Notes: generated from the letters alone by a model not told the origin. 64,000 nucleotides of DNA from Streptomyces bacillaris (GCF_003268675.1 NZ_CP029378.1:7068001-7132000); one strand, 5' to 3'; positions 23,969 through 33,996 are shown, counted from the stretch's first letter. Numbers and translations: made by a program.

Positions 23969-26635
23969 GTGCCGCGACATCAGCCACTCGCTCCCCGCCC
24001 GTCCCGTACGTTGCGCCGACCGGACCGCTCCAGACGCGTCAGCGTGTTAGCGGGCGCCGTAGCCACCGCCGGACTGCTGGCCGGCACCCTCGCCCCACCA
24101 GCCGGCGCGGCCCAGCCTCTCGACGAGGGCCACGAGGTCGTCGTCAACGGGGACTTCTCCGCGGGCACCGCCCCCTGGTGGTCGACGGCCAACAGCCCCG
24201 TCGCCGTCTCGGACGGACGCCTCTGTGCCGACGTCCCCGCGGGCACGGCCAATGCGTGGGACGCCATCGTCGGGCAGAACGGGCTCGCCCTCACCGCCGG
24301 TGAGGGATACACCCTCAGCTACACGGCGACGTCCACCGTACCGGTCGCCATCCGCACCAACGTGCAGATGGCGACCGAACCGTGGACCACGGAACTGGCC
24401 ACCGCGCAGCCGGTCGGGACGACCGCCGAACGTGTCACGGAGACCTTCACGGCCGGGGCCGACCATGACGCGGCGCAGCTCGTCTTCCAGATCGGGGGCA
24501 GCGCCGAGGCCCTCACCTTCTGCGTCGACGACGTATCACTGCGCGGCGGGACCGCGCCGCCGCCGTACGAACCGGACACCGGATCCCCGGTCCGGGTCAA
24601 CCAGGTCGGATACCTCACCCACGGCCCCAAGGCCGGCACGGTGGTCACCGACGCGACCGATCCGCTGCTCTGGACACTCGACTCGGCCGCCGGGACACGC
24701 GTGGCCGACGGCACCACCACTCCGGCGGGCGTGGACACCGCCTCGCGGCGACAGGTCCACACCTTCGACTTCAGTGCGGTGACGACCGTGGGCGAGGGGT
24801 ACACCGTCACGGTCGCGGGGGAGAAGAGCGAGCCGTTCGCCATCGGCGACGACCTCTACGCGCCACTGCGCACCGACGCGCTCGCGTACTTCTACCACAA
24901 CCGCAGCGGCATCGAGATCGACGCGGACATCGTGGGCGAGCAGTACGCGCGGCCGGCCGGCCATCTCGGCGTGAGCCCCAACCAGGGCGACAACGACGTG
25001 CCCTGCCAGCCGGGTGTGTGCGACTACCGTCTCGACGCGGCGGGGGGCTGGTACGACGCCGGTGACCACGGCAAGTACGTGGTCAACGGCGGTATAGCGG
25101 TTGCCCAGCTGATGTCCACGTTCGAGCGGACCCTGTACGAGGAGACCGCCGACGCCGGGCCGCTCGGCGACGGAGAGCTCCGGCTGCCCGAACACGGGAA
25201 CGCCACTCCCGACATCCTCGACGAGGCGCGTTGGGAGCTGGAGTTCCTCATGCGGATGCAGGTGCCCGCGGGGGAGCCCCTCGCCGGTATGGCTCACCAC
25301 AAGCTGCACGACAAGGCGTGGACCGGACTGCCCCTCCGGCCGGACCGTGACCCCCAGCCCCGGGAACTGCATCCGCCGACCACGGCGGCCACCCTCAACC
25401 TGGCGGCCACCGCCGCCCAGTGCGCCCGCCTCTTCCATGCCTACGACGCGGCCTTCGCCGCACAGTGCCGGTCTGCCGCGCGGTCCGCGTGGACAGCGGC
25501 CAAGACCCACCCCGACATCCTCGCCGATCCGCAGGACGCCACGGGCGGCGGCGCCTACAGCGACGACGACGTGCGGGACGAGTTCTACTGGGCGGCGGCG
25601 GAACTCTTCCTCACCACCGGCGAGGACAGCTACCGTCAGGAGGTCCTCCGCTCCCCGCTGCACGGTGACACCGACGCGGTCTTCCCGCGCGGCGGCATGT
25701 CATGGGGCTCGGTCGCCGGGCTCGGCGCCCTGAACCTCGCGAGTGTGCCGGGCAAGCTGTCCGCCGACCAGCTCGCCACGGTACGCGGCATGGTGACCGA
25801 AGCCGCCGACGGATACGCGGCAGACTCGGCCCGGGCCGCCTACGGCCTCCCGTACTCCCCCGACGACGGGCACTTCGTATGGGGTTCGAACAGCCAGGTC
25901 GCCAACAACATGGTCGTCCTGGGTTCCGCGCACGACCTGACCGGCAGGACCGCCTACCGCGACGCCGTACTGCGCGGACTCGACTACCTGCTGGGCCGCA
26001 ACGCGCTGAACCAGTCCTATGTCACCGGGTACGGCGAGCGGGACTCGCGCAACCAGCACCACCGCTTCTGGGCCAACCAGCTCGATCCGGCCCTGCCGAA
26101 CCCCGCACCGGGGTCCCTGGCCGGCGGCCCCAACGCGTCCATCGAGGACCCGGTCGCGCAGGCCAAGCTGAAAGGCTGCGCACCGGCGATGTGCTACATC
26201 GACGACATCGAGTCCTGGGCCACGAACGAGATCACCATCAACTGGAACGCCCCACTCGCCTGGGTCGCGTCCTACGTGGACGATCTCGGCGGCGGTGAGC
26301 CTGTGACGGCACAGTGCGAGGTGACGTACACGTCGCAGCGCTGGAGCAACGGCTTCACCACCCACATCGAGCTCAAGAACACCGGCGACGACCCCGTCCG
26401 GCCCTGGCGGCTCGACTGGACGTTCGCCGACCGGCAGCAGGTGACCGACACCTGGGGGGCCGACATCGGGCAGACCGGCCCCCGGGTGACGGCCGAGGCC
26501 CTGAGGTGGAACGCCATGCTCGCGCCCGGCACCACCGTGCTGTTCGGCTTCAACGGCCGCCCCACCGGCCTCGTGCACGACCCCCAGGTCTTCAGGCTGA
26601 ACGGCAAGGTCTGCGCGACCACATCACGACGGTGA
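23969..26635 (+). CDS. Secreted GH9 cellulase with CBM4-like, Ig-like and CBM2 modules
   Basis: Inverting beta-1,4-glucanase of about 888 residues. GTG 23969 is preferred (AAGGA at good distance) and gives a Tat-like signal (SRRVSVLAG) ending PAGAA. The modules in order are a CBM4/9-like beta-sandwich (GDFSAGTAPWW to FCVDDVSLRGG), an Ig-like CelD N-domain (VRVNQVGYLTHGPKAG), the GH9 barrel, and a C-terminal CBM2 (CEVTYTSQRWSNGFTTHIEL). The GH9 barrel has GGWYDAGDHGKYV, YLLGRNALNQSYVTGYG and a catalytic Glu in WATNEITINWNAPLAW. This layout fits exo- or processive GH9 enzymes of the CbhA/CelK type. It is followed after 38 bp by the GH5 gene. Confidence 0.92.
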   Translation: MPRHQPLAPRPSRTLRRPDRSRRVSVLAGAVATAGLLAGTLAPPAGAAQPLDEGHEVVVNGDFSAGTAPWWSTANSPVAVSDGRLCADVPAGTANAWDAIVGQNGLALTAGEGYTLSYTATSTVPVAIRTNVQMATEPWTTELATAQPVGTTAERVTETFTAGADHDAAQLVFQIGGSAEALTFCVDDVSLRGGTAPPPYEPDTGSPVRVNQVGYLTHGPKAGTVVTDATDPLLWTLDSAAGTRVADGTTTPAGVDTASRRQVHTFDFSAVTTVGEGYTVTVAGEKSEPFAIGDDLYAPLRTDALAYFYHNRSGIEIDADIVGEQYARPAGHLGVSPNQGDNDVPCQPGVCDYRLDAAGGWYDAGDHGKYVVNGGIAVAQLMSTFERTLYEETADAGPLGDGELRLPEHGNATPDILDEARWELEFLMRMQVPAGEPLAGMAHHKLHDKAWTGLPLRPDRDPQPRELHPPTTAATLNLAATAAQCARLFHAYDAAFAAQCRSAARSAWTAAKTHPDILADPQDATGGGAYSDDDVRDEFYWAAAELFLTTGEDSYRQEVLRSPLHGDTDAVFPRGGMSWGSVAGLGALNLASVPGKLSADQLATVRGMVTEAADGYAADSARAAYGLPYSPDDGHFVWGSNSQVANNMVVLGSAHDLTGRTAYRDAVLRGLDYLLGRNALNQSYVTGYGERDSRNQHHRFWANQLDPALPNPAPGSLAGGPNASIEDPVAQAKLKGCAPAMCYIDDIESWATNEITINWNAPLAWVASYVDDLGGGEPVTAQCEVTYTSQRWSNGFTTHIELKNTGDDPVRPWRLDWTFADRQQVTDTWGADIGQTGPRVTAEALRWNAMLAPGTTVLFGFNGRPTGLVHDPQVFRLNGKVCATTSRR

Positions 26636-26673
26636 GCGGCAACCCGTCCTACCGCGTACGAGGGAGAATCGAT

Positions 26674-28056
26674 GTGAAACGCTTTCTGGCTCTACTGGCC
26701 ACCTGCGCGACGGCCCTGGGCCTCACCACCCTGCTCGGCCCTCCGGCAGTGGCCGCCACCGGATGCAAGGTCGACTACACGGTCACCAGCCAGTGGCAGG
26801 GGGGGTTCCAGGCCGGAGTCAAGGTCACCAACCTGGGTGAGCCCGTCACCGGATGGACCCTGAAGTTCACCATGCCCGACGCGGGGCAGAAGCTCGTCCA
26901 GGGCTGGAACGCGACCTGGTCGCAGTCCGGTTCCGCGGTCTCCGCGGTCGGCGTCGACTGGAACCGCACACTGGCCAACGGCGCCTCGGCCGATCTGGGG
27001 ATGGTGGGTTCCTTCACAGGCGTCAACCCGAAACCCACGGCGTTCACGCTCAACGGCGTCGCCTGTACGGGCTCCGTGGAGGAGCCCCCGCCCGTCGACC
27101 CGCCCGTCCCGGGCACCGGCACCCCCGTGGACATCAACGGCAGGCTCCACGTCTGCGGCGTGCACCTGTGCAACCAGTACGACCGCCCCGTACAGCTGCG
27201 GGGCATGAGCACCCACGGCATCCAGTGGTTCAGCAAGTGCTACAACGCCGCGTCCCTGGACGCGCTGGCGAAGGACTGGAAGTCCGACCTGCTGCGCGTG
27301 GCCATGTACGTCCAGGAAGGCGGTTACGAGACCGACCCGGCGGGCTTCACCAGCAGGGTGAACGGCCTCGTCGACATGGCCGAGGCACGTGGCATGTACG
27401 CCATGATCGATTTCCACACCCTGACGCCGGGCGACCCGAACCACAACCTCGACCGGGCCAAGACGTTCTTCGCCTCCGTCGCGGCCCGCAACGCCGACAA
27501 GGACCACGTGATCTACGAGATCGCCAACGAGCCCAACGGAGTGAGCTGGACGGCCATCAAGAACTACGCCGAACAGGTCATCCCGGTGATCCGGGCCGCG
27601 GACCCGGACGCCGTCATCATCGTCGGCACCCGCGGCTGGTCCTCCCTGGGCGTCTCGGAGGGCTCGAACGAGAGCGAGGTCGTCAACAACCCCGTCAGGG
27701 CGTCCAACATCATGTACGCCTTCCACTTCTACGCCGCGAGCCACAAGGACTCCTACCGAGCCACGCTGAGCCGCGCGGCCTCCCGACTGCCCCTGTTCGT
27801 GACCGAGTTCGGCACGGTGACCGCCACCGGCGGGGGAGCGATGGACCGGGCGAGCACGACGGCCTGGCTGGACCTGCTCGACCAGCTGAAGATCGGCTAC
27901 GCGAACTGGACCTACTCCGACGCGGACGAGAGCAGCGCGGCCTTCAGGCCGGGCACCTGCGACGGCGGCGACTACAGCAGCAGCGGGGTGCTGACCGAAT
28001 CGGGGGCACTGCTCAAGAACCGCATCAGCACCCCCGACTCCTTCCCCACCAGCTGA
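26674..28056 (+). CDS. Secreted GH5 endo-beta-1,4-glucanase with N-terminal CBM2
   Basis: Retaining endoglucanase of 460 residues. GTG 26674 follows GGGAGA; the signal peptide ends near AVAA (residue 28). A family 2 CBM (CKVDYTVTSQWQGGFQAGVKV) comes first, then a Pro-rich linker, then a GH5 subfamily 2-type barrel. The barrel has the acid/base Glu 286 in IYEIANEPNG and the nucleophile Glu 378 in FVTEFGT; MSTHGIQWF near its start is the usual entry motif. It is cotranscribed with GH9, complementing it with internal cuts. Confidence 0.93.
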   Translation: MKRFLALLATCATALGLTTLLGPPAVAATGCKVDYTVTSQWQGGFQAGVKVTNLGEPVTGWTLKFTMPDAGQKLVQGWNATWSQSGSAVSAVGVDWNRTLANGASADLGMVGSFTGVNPKPTAFTLNGVACTGSVEEPPPVDPPVPGTGTPVDINGRLHVCGVHLCNQYDRPVQLRGMSTHGIQWFSKCYNAASLDALAKDWKSDLLRVAMYVQEGGYETDPAGFTSRVNGLVDMAEARGMYAMIDFHTLTPGDPNHNLDRAKTFFASVAARNADKDHVIYEIANEPNGVSWTAIKNYAEQVIPVIRAADPDAVIIVGTRGWSSLGVSEGSNESEVVNNPVRASNIMYAFHFYAASHKDSYRATLSRAASRLPLFVTEFGTVTATGGGAMDRASTTAWLDLLDQLKIGYANWTYSDADESSAAFRPGTCDGGDYSSSGVLTESGALLKNRISTPDSFPTS

Positions 28057-28238
28057 CCGGCCGACCGGATCCCCGCCCCGCGAGACCTCCGTGGTGTCAC
28101 CCGGCATCTCCCGGACGCGCCGCTGAGCCGGGGCCGAGCTGCCCCGCCCCGGGAGCCTGGGGCACGCGGTGGCAGCCGGTCTCCTGCCTCGGCCGTGGCC
28201 CGGCCTGACTCATGGCGAACAGCTCGGCCATCTTCTCG

Positions 28239-28280
28239 GTCCCATCCCTGCGGCGTGTCGACACACCGCAGGGATGGGAC
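28239..28280. terminator. 42-bp near-perfect palindrome after GH5
   Basis: Two 21-base arms (start GTCCCATCCCTGCGG, centre GTGTCGACAC) are complementary at all but one position, with no unpaired loop. It lies between the convergent GH5 and HNH genes and is most simply a bidirectional terminator, although such a loop-free palindrome could also be a protein-binding or cruciform site. The rest of 28057-28436 shows no gene. Confidence 0.65.
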
Positions 28281-28436
28281 GAGGCGCCGTGGGACATCGG
28301 CTGCCTCGTCTCAGCGGCTCCCGGCCGGAACTGTGGTGCGGACAGCGGCGTGACGGCGACCTGGTCGATAGGAGTGACGGCGGGAGCGGGGTGTGCTCCA
28401 CGGCGCGTGGGCCTGGGCGGGGTTGGTGATCCCTGG

Positions 28437-28877
28437 TCAGCGGCGGCCGGAGGACAGGACGACGAGGAACTGGCCGCCGCCCGGTTCGATGGCGGCGGTC
28501 ACCGGCAGCCCCGGCACCAGTCGGGAGAACCGGTCCACCAGCCAGTCCGCCGCCTCCTGGGCATCACGCTCGGTGGGACAGCGGCCCACCATCTCCCGGC
28601 CCCCCTTGCGCTCCAGCCTCCCGGCCACGGTGATCAGCGGCGCGGGTTCGGTCACATACAGGCGGTCCGGCCAGGCGATGACCACCTTGACCGCGCCCTT
28701 CCGCGTGTTGCATCCCCGGTGTGCGAGCCGCTCGGTGACCTTGGCCTTCCGGTCGGCAGTCCGGCTGTCCACGCTGGGCCCTCGCGGGTCGTTCACCGAC
28801 TGATCGAGGTCGACCACTTCGTCACACACCCAGCATCGACCGCCGTCGCGCTCGGCCACGTCATCAAGGAGACTCAT
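28437..28877 (-). CDS. Small HNH-endonuclease-like protein
   Basis: A 146-residue soluble protein with a zinc-finger HNH-like N-terminus: CWVC at residues 16-19, then Asp-rich VDLDQSVNDPRGPSVDSR and HRGCNTRKGAVK. A C-terminal half of unknown role follows. The Cys pair and HRGCN suit a beta-beta-alpha metal fold, but the classical His-Asn-His spacing is not obvious, so nuclease activity is uncertain. It has no evident link to the flanking sugar genes. Confidence 0.7.
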   Translation of the reverse strand: MSLLDDVAERDGGRCWVCDEVVDLDQSVNDPRGPSVDSRTADRKAKVTERLAHRGCNTRKGAVKVVIAWPDRLYVTEPAPLITVAGRLERKGGREMVGRCPTERDAQEAADWLVDRFSRLVPGLPVTAAIEPGGGQFLVVLSSGRR

Positions 28878-29075
28878 CCGAGCAAACTAGCCTGCCCGGC
28901 CGCCACCCCGCGCACCAGGGCGTCGGCGGCGTCCTGACACCGGCCGACAACGCGGCAACGTCGGACGACCGGGCCTGGACCGACGCGCCGGTTCCCGCAG
29001 TCCGGACGAGGCTTTGCCCCGCCCCGGCGTTTCTGCCGCCCGGTCTTCCCGGCGGACGGCCATCGTGAGTGACGC

Positions 29076-30053
29076 TCAGGTCTGCCGGCGGACGATCAGA
29101 CGCTGGAGAATGATGAAGGCGAGCAGGAGTACGCCGATGACGATTTTCGTCCACCAGGAACTGAGGGTGCCCTCGAAGGAGATCAACGACTGTACGGTGC
29201 CGAGGACCAGCACCCCCACCACTGAACCCACCACGTAGCCCGTCCCGCCCGCGAGGAGGGTCCCTCCGATGACGACGGCGGCGATGACGTCGAGTTCCAT
29301 GCCAACGGCGTGCAGACCGTAGCCGGAGAGCATGTAGAGGCTGAAGAGCAGGCCGCCCAGGGCGGAGCAGAAACCGCTCACCACATAGACGCCGACCTTG
29401 GCCCGGCTGGTGGCCAAGCCCATCAGGCGGGCCGAGGACTCGCTGCCGCCCACCGCGTAGACGGTCCGGCCGAAGCGCGTCAGATGCAGGACGTACAGGG
29501 CCGCCAGGACCACGGCCAGCGCGATCACGACGCTGTAGGTCAGGGTGATGTCGCCCGGCAACGTGATGGCGCCGGCGGCGAACTCACGGAAGGAGGGTTC
29601 GGTGATGGAGACCGACTCGACACTGATGAGGAAGCAGAGCCCGCGGGCCAGGAACATACCCGCCAGCGTGACGATGAACGGCTGGACCTCGAAGTGATGG
29701 ATGACCAGGCCCATGAGCAGGCCCAGGGTGGCGCCCGACCCGAGGACAGTGATGATCGAAAGGAGCGGAGGCCAGCCCGCGTTCAGGGTGGCCGCGGCGA
29801 TCATGGTGGAGAGGGCGGCGACGGCGCCGACCGAGAGGTCGATGCCGCCGGTCAGGATGACGAAGGTCATGCCCACCGCGAGGACGATGAGGAAGGAGTT
29901 GTCGACGAACAGGTTCGCGACCACCTGCCCCGACGCGAAGTTCTCGTAACGGACCGACCCGGCTCCGAAGGTGACCACGAACACGGCGAAGGTGGCGACC
30001 ACGGGCAGGAATCGCTGGGGAAGACGTGCGGAGGAAAGAGCCAAGGTGCTCAT
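29076..30053 (-). CDS. yjfF: YjfF-like ABC sugar permease
   Basis: Second permease of a furanose-type importer, 325 residues and about eight to ten membrane helices. Family marks are AVGMTFVILTGGIDLSVGAVAAL, PFIVTLAGMFLARGLC, and FGRTVYAVGGSESSARLMGL before the last helices. It closely resembles E. coli YjfF, partner of YtfT in the galactofuranose system. Its start overlaps the upstream permease stop by 4 bp, and it is the last gene of the operon. Confidence 0.9.
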   Translation of the reverse strand: MSTLALSSARLPQRFLPVVATFAVFVVTFGAGSVRYENFASGQVVANLFVDNSFLIVLAVGMTFVILTGGIDLSVGAVAALSTMIAAATLNAGWPPLLSIITVLGSGATLGLLMGLVIHHFEVQPFIVTLAGMFLARGLCFLISVESVSITEPSFREFAAGAITLPGDITLTYSVVIALAVVLAALYVLHLTRFGRTVYAVGGSESSARLMGLATSRAKVGVYVVSGFCSALGGLLFSLYMLSGYGLHAVGMELDVIAAVVIGGTLLAGGTGYVVGSVVGVLVLGTVQSLISFEGTLSSWWTKIVIGVLLLAFIILQRLIVRRQT

Positions 30054-31057
30054 CCGGCGGCCACCTCCTGGGAGCGGGGCGTTGAAACAGCGGTCTTACG
30101 GCGTGCGCGGAGCATCCTCGCCGTCCGGGGCGACTGGAGCAGGCAGACGACGATCACCACGACGGCCTTGAAGACCAGAGTGACGTCGGTCGGCACACCG
30201 ATGGTGTAGACGGTGGTGGTCAGTGTCTGGATCACGAGGGCGCCCAGCATGGTCCCGGCCAGGGAGTACCGCCCCCCGGCCAGCGACGTGCCCCCGATGA
30301 CGACGGCGAGAATGGCATCCATCTCGATCCACAGACCGGCGCTGTTGGCGTCGGCCGCGTTCACGTTGGAACTGATCATCAGGCCCGCGACGCCCGCGCA
30401 CAGACCGGCGAACACGTAGACCGTCCAGACGATCGTGCGTGAGCGCACGCCCGCGAGCTCGCCCGCCTTCGGGTTGATCCCCACGGCCTCGATGAGCATG
30501 CCCAGCGCGGTTCGGCGGGTGATGAGGGCGACGGCCGCCAGGACGGCGAGGCTGATCAGGATCGCGATCGGCAGGAGGAGGAACCCCGAGCCGATCTGCC
30601 GGTAGAGGGGATCCTTGACGGTGACGATCTGGCCCTCGGTGAGCAGCATGGCGCCCCCGCGACCCGCCGTCATCAGAACGAGCGTGGCGATGATTGGCTG
30701 GATTCCCAGGACGGAGACCAGGAAGCCGTTCCACAGCCCGAGCAGGATGCACACGCTCAGAGCCAGCAGGACTGCGGTGACCGCGTCCCCGCCGCCGGAT
30801 ATGTAGGTGCAGGCGATCGCGCCGGCGATGGCGGCGACGGCTCCCACGGACAGATCGATGCCCCGGGTCGCTATGACCAGGGTCATGCCGACGGCGATCA
30901 GGAGCGTAGGTGCTCCGTTGCGGAGGATGTCGATCATGCTGCCGAAGAGGTGCCCGTCCTGAAGGCGGAGTTCCACGAAGGAGGGCTCGACGGCGACATT
31001 GAGGACGATCAGTGCGACGAGGGCGATGAGCGGCCACAGCAGCCGCCCGCGCGTCAT
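30050..31057 (-). CDS. ytfT: YtfT-like ABC sugar permease
   Basis: First permease of the importer, 335 residues. It has the BPD_transp_2 pattern AVGMTLVIATRGIDLSVGAVAAIAGAIA and GIQPIIATLVLMTAGRGGAMLLTEGQIVTV, typical of YtfT. Start and stop overlap both neighbours by 4 bp, so the ATPase and two permeases are translationally coupled. Galactofuranose or arabinofuranose would be natural ligands; the arabinan context favours L-arabinofuranose. Confidence 0.9.
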   Translation of the reverse strand: MTRGRLLWPLIALVALIVLNVAVEPSFVELRLQDGHLFGSMIDILRNGAPTLLIAVGMTLVIATRGIDLSVGAVAAIAGAIACTYISGGGDAVTAVLLALSVCILLGLWNGFLVSVLGIQPIIATLVLMTAGRGGAMLLTEGQIVTVKDPLYRQIGSGFLLLPIAILISLAVLAAVALITRRTALGMLIEAVGINPKAGELAGVRSRTIVWTVYVFAGLCAGVAGLMISSNVNAADANSAGLWIEMDAILAVVIGGTSLAGGRYSLAGTMLGALVIQTLTTTVYTIGVPTDVTLVFKAVVVIVVCLLQSPRTARMLRARRKTAVSTPRSQEVAAG

Positions 31058-32604
31058 GAGGCCACCGCCGCGGTGTGGTTGGCGCTCGGAGCGGCTATGA
31101 CAGACATGATCTTGTCCACCGAGACGTCCTGCCCGTTCAGTTCGGCCACTTTGTGCCGGTCACGCAGGACGACGACCCGGTCGGACACGCGCACCACTTC
31201 TTCCAGTTCGGCGGAGATGAACAGCACCGCCATTCCCTCGGCCGCGAGGTCGGCCACGACTTTCTGGATGTGCGCCTTGGCACCGACATCGATGCCCCGG
31301 GTGGGTTCGTCGAGGATGAGCAGTCGGGGCCGGGTGACCAGCCAGCGTGCGAGCAGTACCTTCTGCTGGTTCCCGCCGGAAAGGGAGCTCATGAGGGCGT
31401 CGGGATCGGCGGGGCGGATGTCCAGCTTCGCGATGTACTCCTTCACCAGGGCCTCGGAGGTGCGCCGCGGGATGGGCCGTGCCCACCCTCGGGCGGCCTG
31501 CAGGGCGAGCACGAGGTTGTCGCGGACGCTGAGTTCGGCGACGACTCCCTCGGCCTTGCGGTCTTCCGAGCAGAAGGCCACGCCCTGGGCGATCATCGCC
31601 CGGGGGCCGCGGGGGCGGAGTTCCCTGCCGTTGACCGTCAGAGTTCCGGTATGCGCGCGGTCCGCGCCGAAGAGCATGCGAGCCAGCTCGGTGCGGCCCG
31701 AGCCGAGCAGGCCGGCCAGGCCGACCACCTCTCCGGCATGGATCTCCAGGTCGACGGGTGCGAGCGAGCCCGTGCGCCCCAGGGCGACGGCGCTGAGGAA
31801 CGGCGCGGTACCGGGAGCCCGGTCCTCCGAGCGCCGCTGTACCTCCTCCAGCACTCCCATTTCGCGCCCGAGCATCGCTGAGACGAGTTCGATGTGGTTC
31901 ATCTCCGACGGCAGGTACTCACCGACGAGTGAGCCGTTCCGCAGAACGGTCATGCGGTCGGCGATCTCGTAGACCTGGTCGAGGAAGTGGGAGACGAACA
32001 GGATGGCGACTCCGTCGTCGCGCAGCACGCGCACGATCCGGAAGAGCTCGTCCACCTCGTCGGCGTCCAGGCTGGAGGTGGGCTCGTCCAGAACCAGCAC
32101 GCGTGCGTCCACGACCAGTGCCCTCGCGATGGCCACGAGTTGCTGGATGGCGATCGGGTGAGAGCTCAGCAGGGAGGCGGGGTCGATGGACAGGCCGATG
32201 CGGGTGAGCAGCTCCTTCGCCCCCGCACGCATGGCCCGGCCGTCGATGTGCCCCAGCCGCCGCGGCTCGCGGCCCAGCAGGATGTTCTCCGCAACCGAGA
32301 GGTTGGGCAGGAGGTTGACCTCCTGGTACACCGTGCTGATCCCGGCTTCCTGGGCTTGACCGGGCGCGTCGAAGGCGACCGGCTCGCCATGCAGGCGTAT
32401 GACGCCGGCCGTCGGAGGATGCACGCCGGTGAGTGCCTTGATGAGGGTGGACTTGCCTGCCCCGTTCTCGCCCATCAGAGCGTGCACTTCACCGGGGAGC
32501 AGACGGAGGTCGACGCCCGAGAGAGCTTTGACGCCGGGGAACTCCACGCTGATGTCGCGCATCTCGACCACCGGGGTGCCGGTCAGCGCTGAGGAATCGG
32601 TCAT
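31054..32604 (-). CDS. ytfR: YtfR-like ABC transporter ATPase (double nucleotide-binding domain)
   Basis: Sugar importer ATPase of 516 residues with two fused nucleotide-binding domains. The first has GENGAGKST, a degenerate signature SSHPIAIQQLV and VLDEPTSSLDA. The second has a degenerate Walker A (GLLGSGRTE), the signature SLSGGNQQKV and ILDEPTRGIDVGAK. This is the RbsA/YtfR arrangement. ATG 32604 is chosen because the homologous region begins 12 residues later. The binding-protein gene is 77 bp upstream and the permeases follow with overlaps. Confidence 0.92.
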   Translation of the reverse strand: MTDSSALTGTPVVEMRDISVEFPGVKALSGVDLRLLPGEVHALMGENGAGKSTLIKALTGVHPPTAGVIRLHGEPVAFDAPGQAQEAGISTVYQEVNLLPNLSVAENILLGREPRRLGHIDGRAMRAGAKELLTRIGLSIDPASLLSSHPIAIQQLVAIARALVVDARVLVLDEPTSSLDADEVDELFRIVRVLRDDGVAILFVSHFLDQVYEIADRMTVLRNGSLVGEYLPSEMNHIELVSAMLGREMGVLEEVQRRSEDRAPGTAPFLSAVALGRTGSLAPVDLEIHAGEVVGLAGLLGSGRTELARMLFGADRAHTGTLTVNGRELRPRGPRAMIAQGVAFCSEDRKAEGVVAELSVRDNLVLALQAARGWARPIPRRTSEALVKEYIAKLDIRPADPDALMSSLSGGNQQKVLLARWLVTRPRLLILDEPTRGIDVGAKAHIQKVVADLAAEGMAVLFISAELEEVVRVSDRVVVLRDRHKVAELNGQDVSVDKIMSVIAAPSANHTAAVAS

Positions 32605-32681
32605 GACCAGTGCTTTCGTCGTGGGTGCCAGCCCCTGCCACCGGCACGAGGCGCGCGGTGGCAGGGACTGGAGCTCGTGGA

Positions 32682-33659
32682 TCAGTACTGCCGGTCGGGG
32701 AGCGCCTTCTTCGCCTGCTCGGGCGTGAAGGTGGTCTCCTCGGTGACCACTCGCTTGGGGACCTTCTCCCCACCCACGACCTTCTTGGCGAGGTCCATGA
32801 GCTGGTCGCCGAGGAGCGGGTTGCATTCGACGATGTAGTTGATCTCCCCGTCGGCAAGCGCCTGCATACCGTCCTTGACGGCGTCGACCGTGATGATCTT
32901 GATGTCCTCGCCGGGCTTCTTACCGGCGGCCTTGATGGCTTCGATGGCGCCCAGGCCCATGTCGTCGTTGTGGGCGTAGACGACGTCGACATCGGGGTTG
33001 GAGCGCAGGAAGGCCTCCATGACCTGCTTGCCGCCGGAGCGGGTGAAGTCGCCGCTCTGGGAAGCCTTGATCTTGATGTCGGGGCGGGCGGCGATCTTCT
33101 CCTCGAAGCCCTTCTTGCGGTCGATGGCGGGTGCGGCGCCGGTGGTGCCCTGCAGTTCCACCACGTTGACGGGGCCCTTGGTGTTCTCGACCAGCCACTC
33201 GCCGGCCTTCTCGCCCTCTTCGACGAAGTCGGAGCCGAGGAACGTCTCGTACAGGGTGTCGTCGTCGGAGTCGACCGCGCGGTCGGTCAGGATCACCGGG
33301 ATGCGCGCCCGCTTGGCCTCCAGCAGCACCGCGTCCCAGCCGGTCTCCACCACCGGGCTGAAGGCGATGACATCGACCTTCTGCTGGATGTAGGAGCGGA
33401 TGGCCTTGATCTGGTTCTCCTGCTTCTGCTGTGCGTCGGAGAACTTCAGCTCCACGCCCGCCGCCTTCGCGGACTGCTGGACGGACTTTGTGTTGGCCGT
33501 ACGCCAGCCGCTCTCGGCCCCGACCTGGGCGAAGCCCATGGTGATCTTCTTGCCGGCCGCGCCGCTGTCGCCGTCCTTGCTCGAGGTGCTGTCCGAACCA
33601 CACGCCGTCAGTGTGGCGAGCAGCAGAACGCTGACACCCGTGGCGATCTTCTTCAACAC
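32682..33659 (-). CDS. ytfQ: YtfQ-like sugar-binding lipoprotein
   Basis: Periplasmic-type binding protein, about 325 residues, first gene of the importer operon. GTG 33659 sits 5 bases after GGAGG; TTG 33677 is an alternative. The lipobox is LATLTACGS. The mature chain tracks E. coli YtfQ strikingly: GFAQVGAESGWR, QQKQENQIKAIRSYI, PVVETGWDAVLLEAK, VVELQGTTGAAPAIDRKKGF and SGDFTRSGGKQVMEAF. YtfQ binds galactofuranose; here the surrounding arabinan genes and the shared operator suggest arabinofuranose. Which furanose is bound cannot be read from the sequence. Confidence 0.9.
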   Translation of the reverse strand: MLKKIATGVSVLLLATLTACGSDSTSSKDGDSGAAGKKITMGFAQVGAESGWRTANTKSVQQSAKAAGVELKFSDAQQKQENQIKAIRSYIQQKVDVIAFSPVVETGWDAVLLEAKRARIPVILTDRAVDSDDDTLYETFLGSDFVEEGEKAGEWLVENTKGPVNVVELQGTTGAAPAIDRKKGFEEKIAARPDIKIKASQSGDFTRSGGKQVMEAFLRSNPDVDVVYAHNDDMGLGAIEAIKAAGKKPGEDIKIITVDAVKDGMQALADGEINYIVECNPLLGDQLMDLAKKVVGGEKVPKRVVTEETTFTPEQAKKALPDRQY

Positions 33660-33811
33660 TGCTTCCTCCGTGCTCAACTGTGCCCACTCGGGGTGGCGAG
33701 CTTCGCGTGACCGGGGTCACTGGTGCATCAGAGTGAACGCTCACATCTACCCAGTCAACCCCTGGGGTACTGCGATTTCGCATCACAGGGACAGGGGAGG
33801 AGGTGCGCTAT

Positions 33812-33823
33812 GTTAGCGCTCAT
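33812..33823. promoter_or_regulatory. AraR-like operator between ytfQ and araR
   Basis: GTTAGCGCTCAT, a variant of the GTTAnCGnTnAC family, in the 337-bp divergent region, about 150 bp upstream of ytfQ and 174 bp upstream of the regulator. No gene is seen in this region (33660-33996). Confidence 0.65.
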
Positions 33824-33996
33824 TATTTGAGGCCCCTGGAGTTCGAGCGCCTCGGAACTCCTCATCTCCGGATCTTGGTGAGTGCGGGAGGCGCGCGCTG
33901 GCTGTCGGGCCTCTAGCCTGGTTATGGTTCGAGGTGCTGCGTCCCCGCGTGGTCGCTCACAGGTGCCGGGCAGGCAGAAACAAGCGGAGTCAGGAG

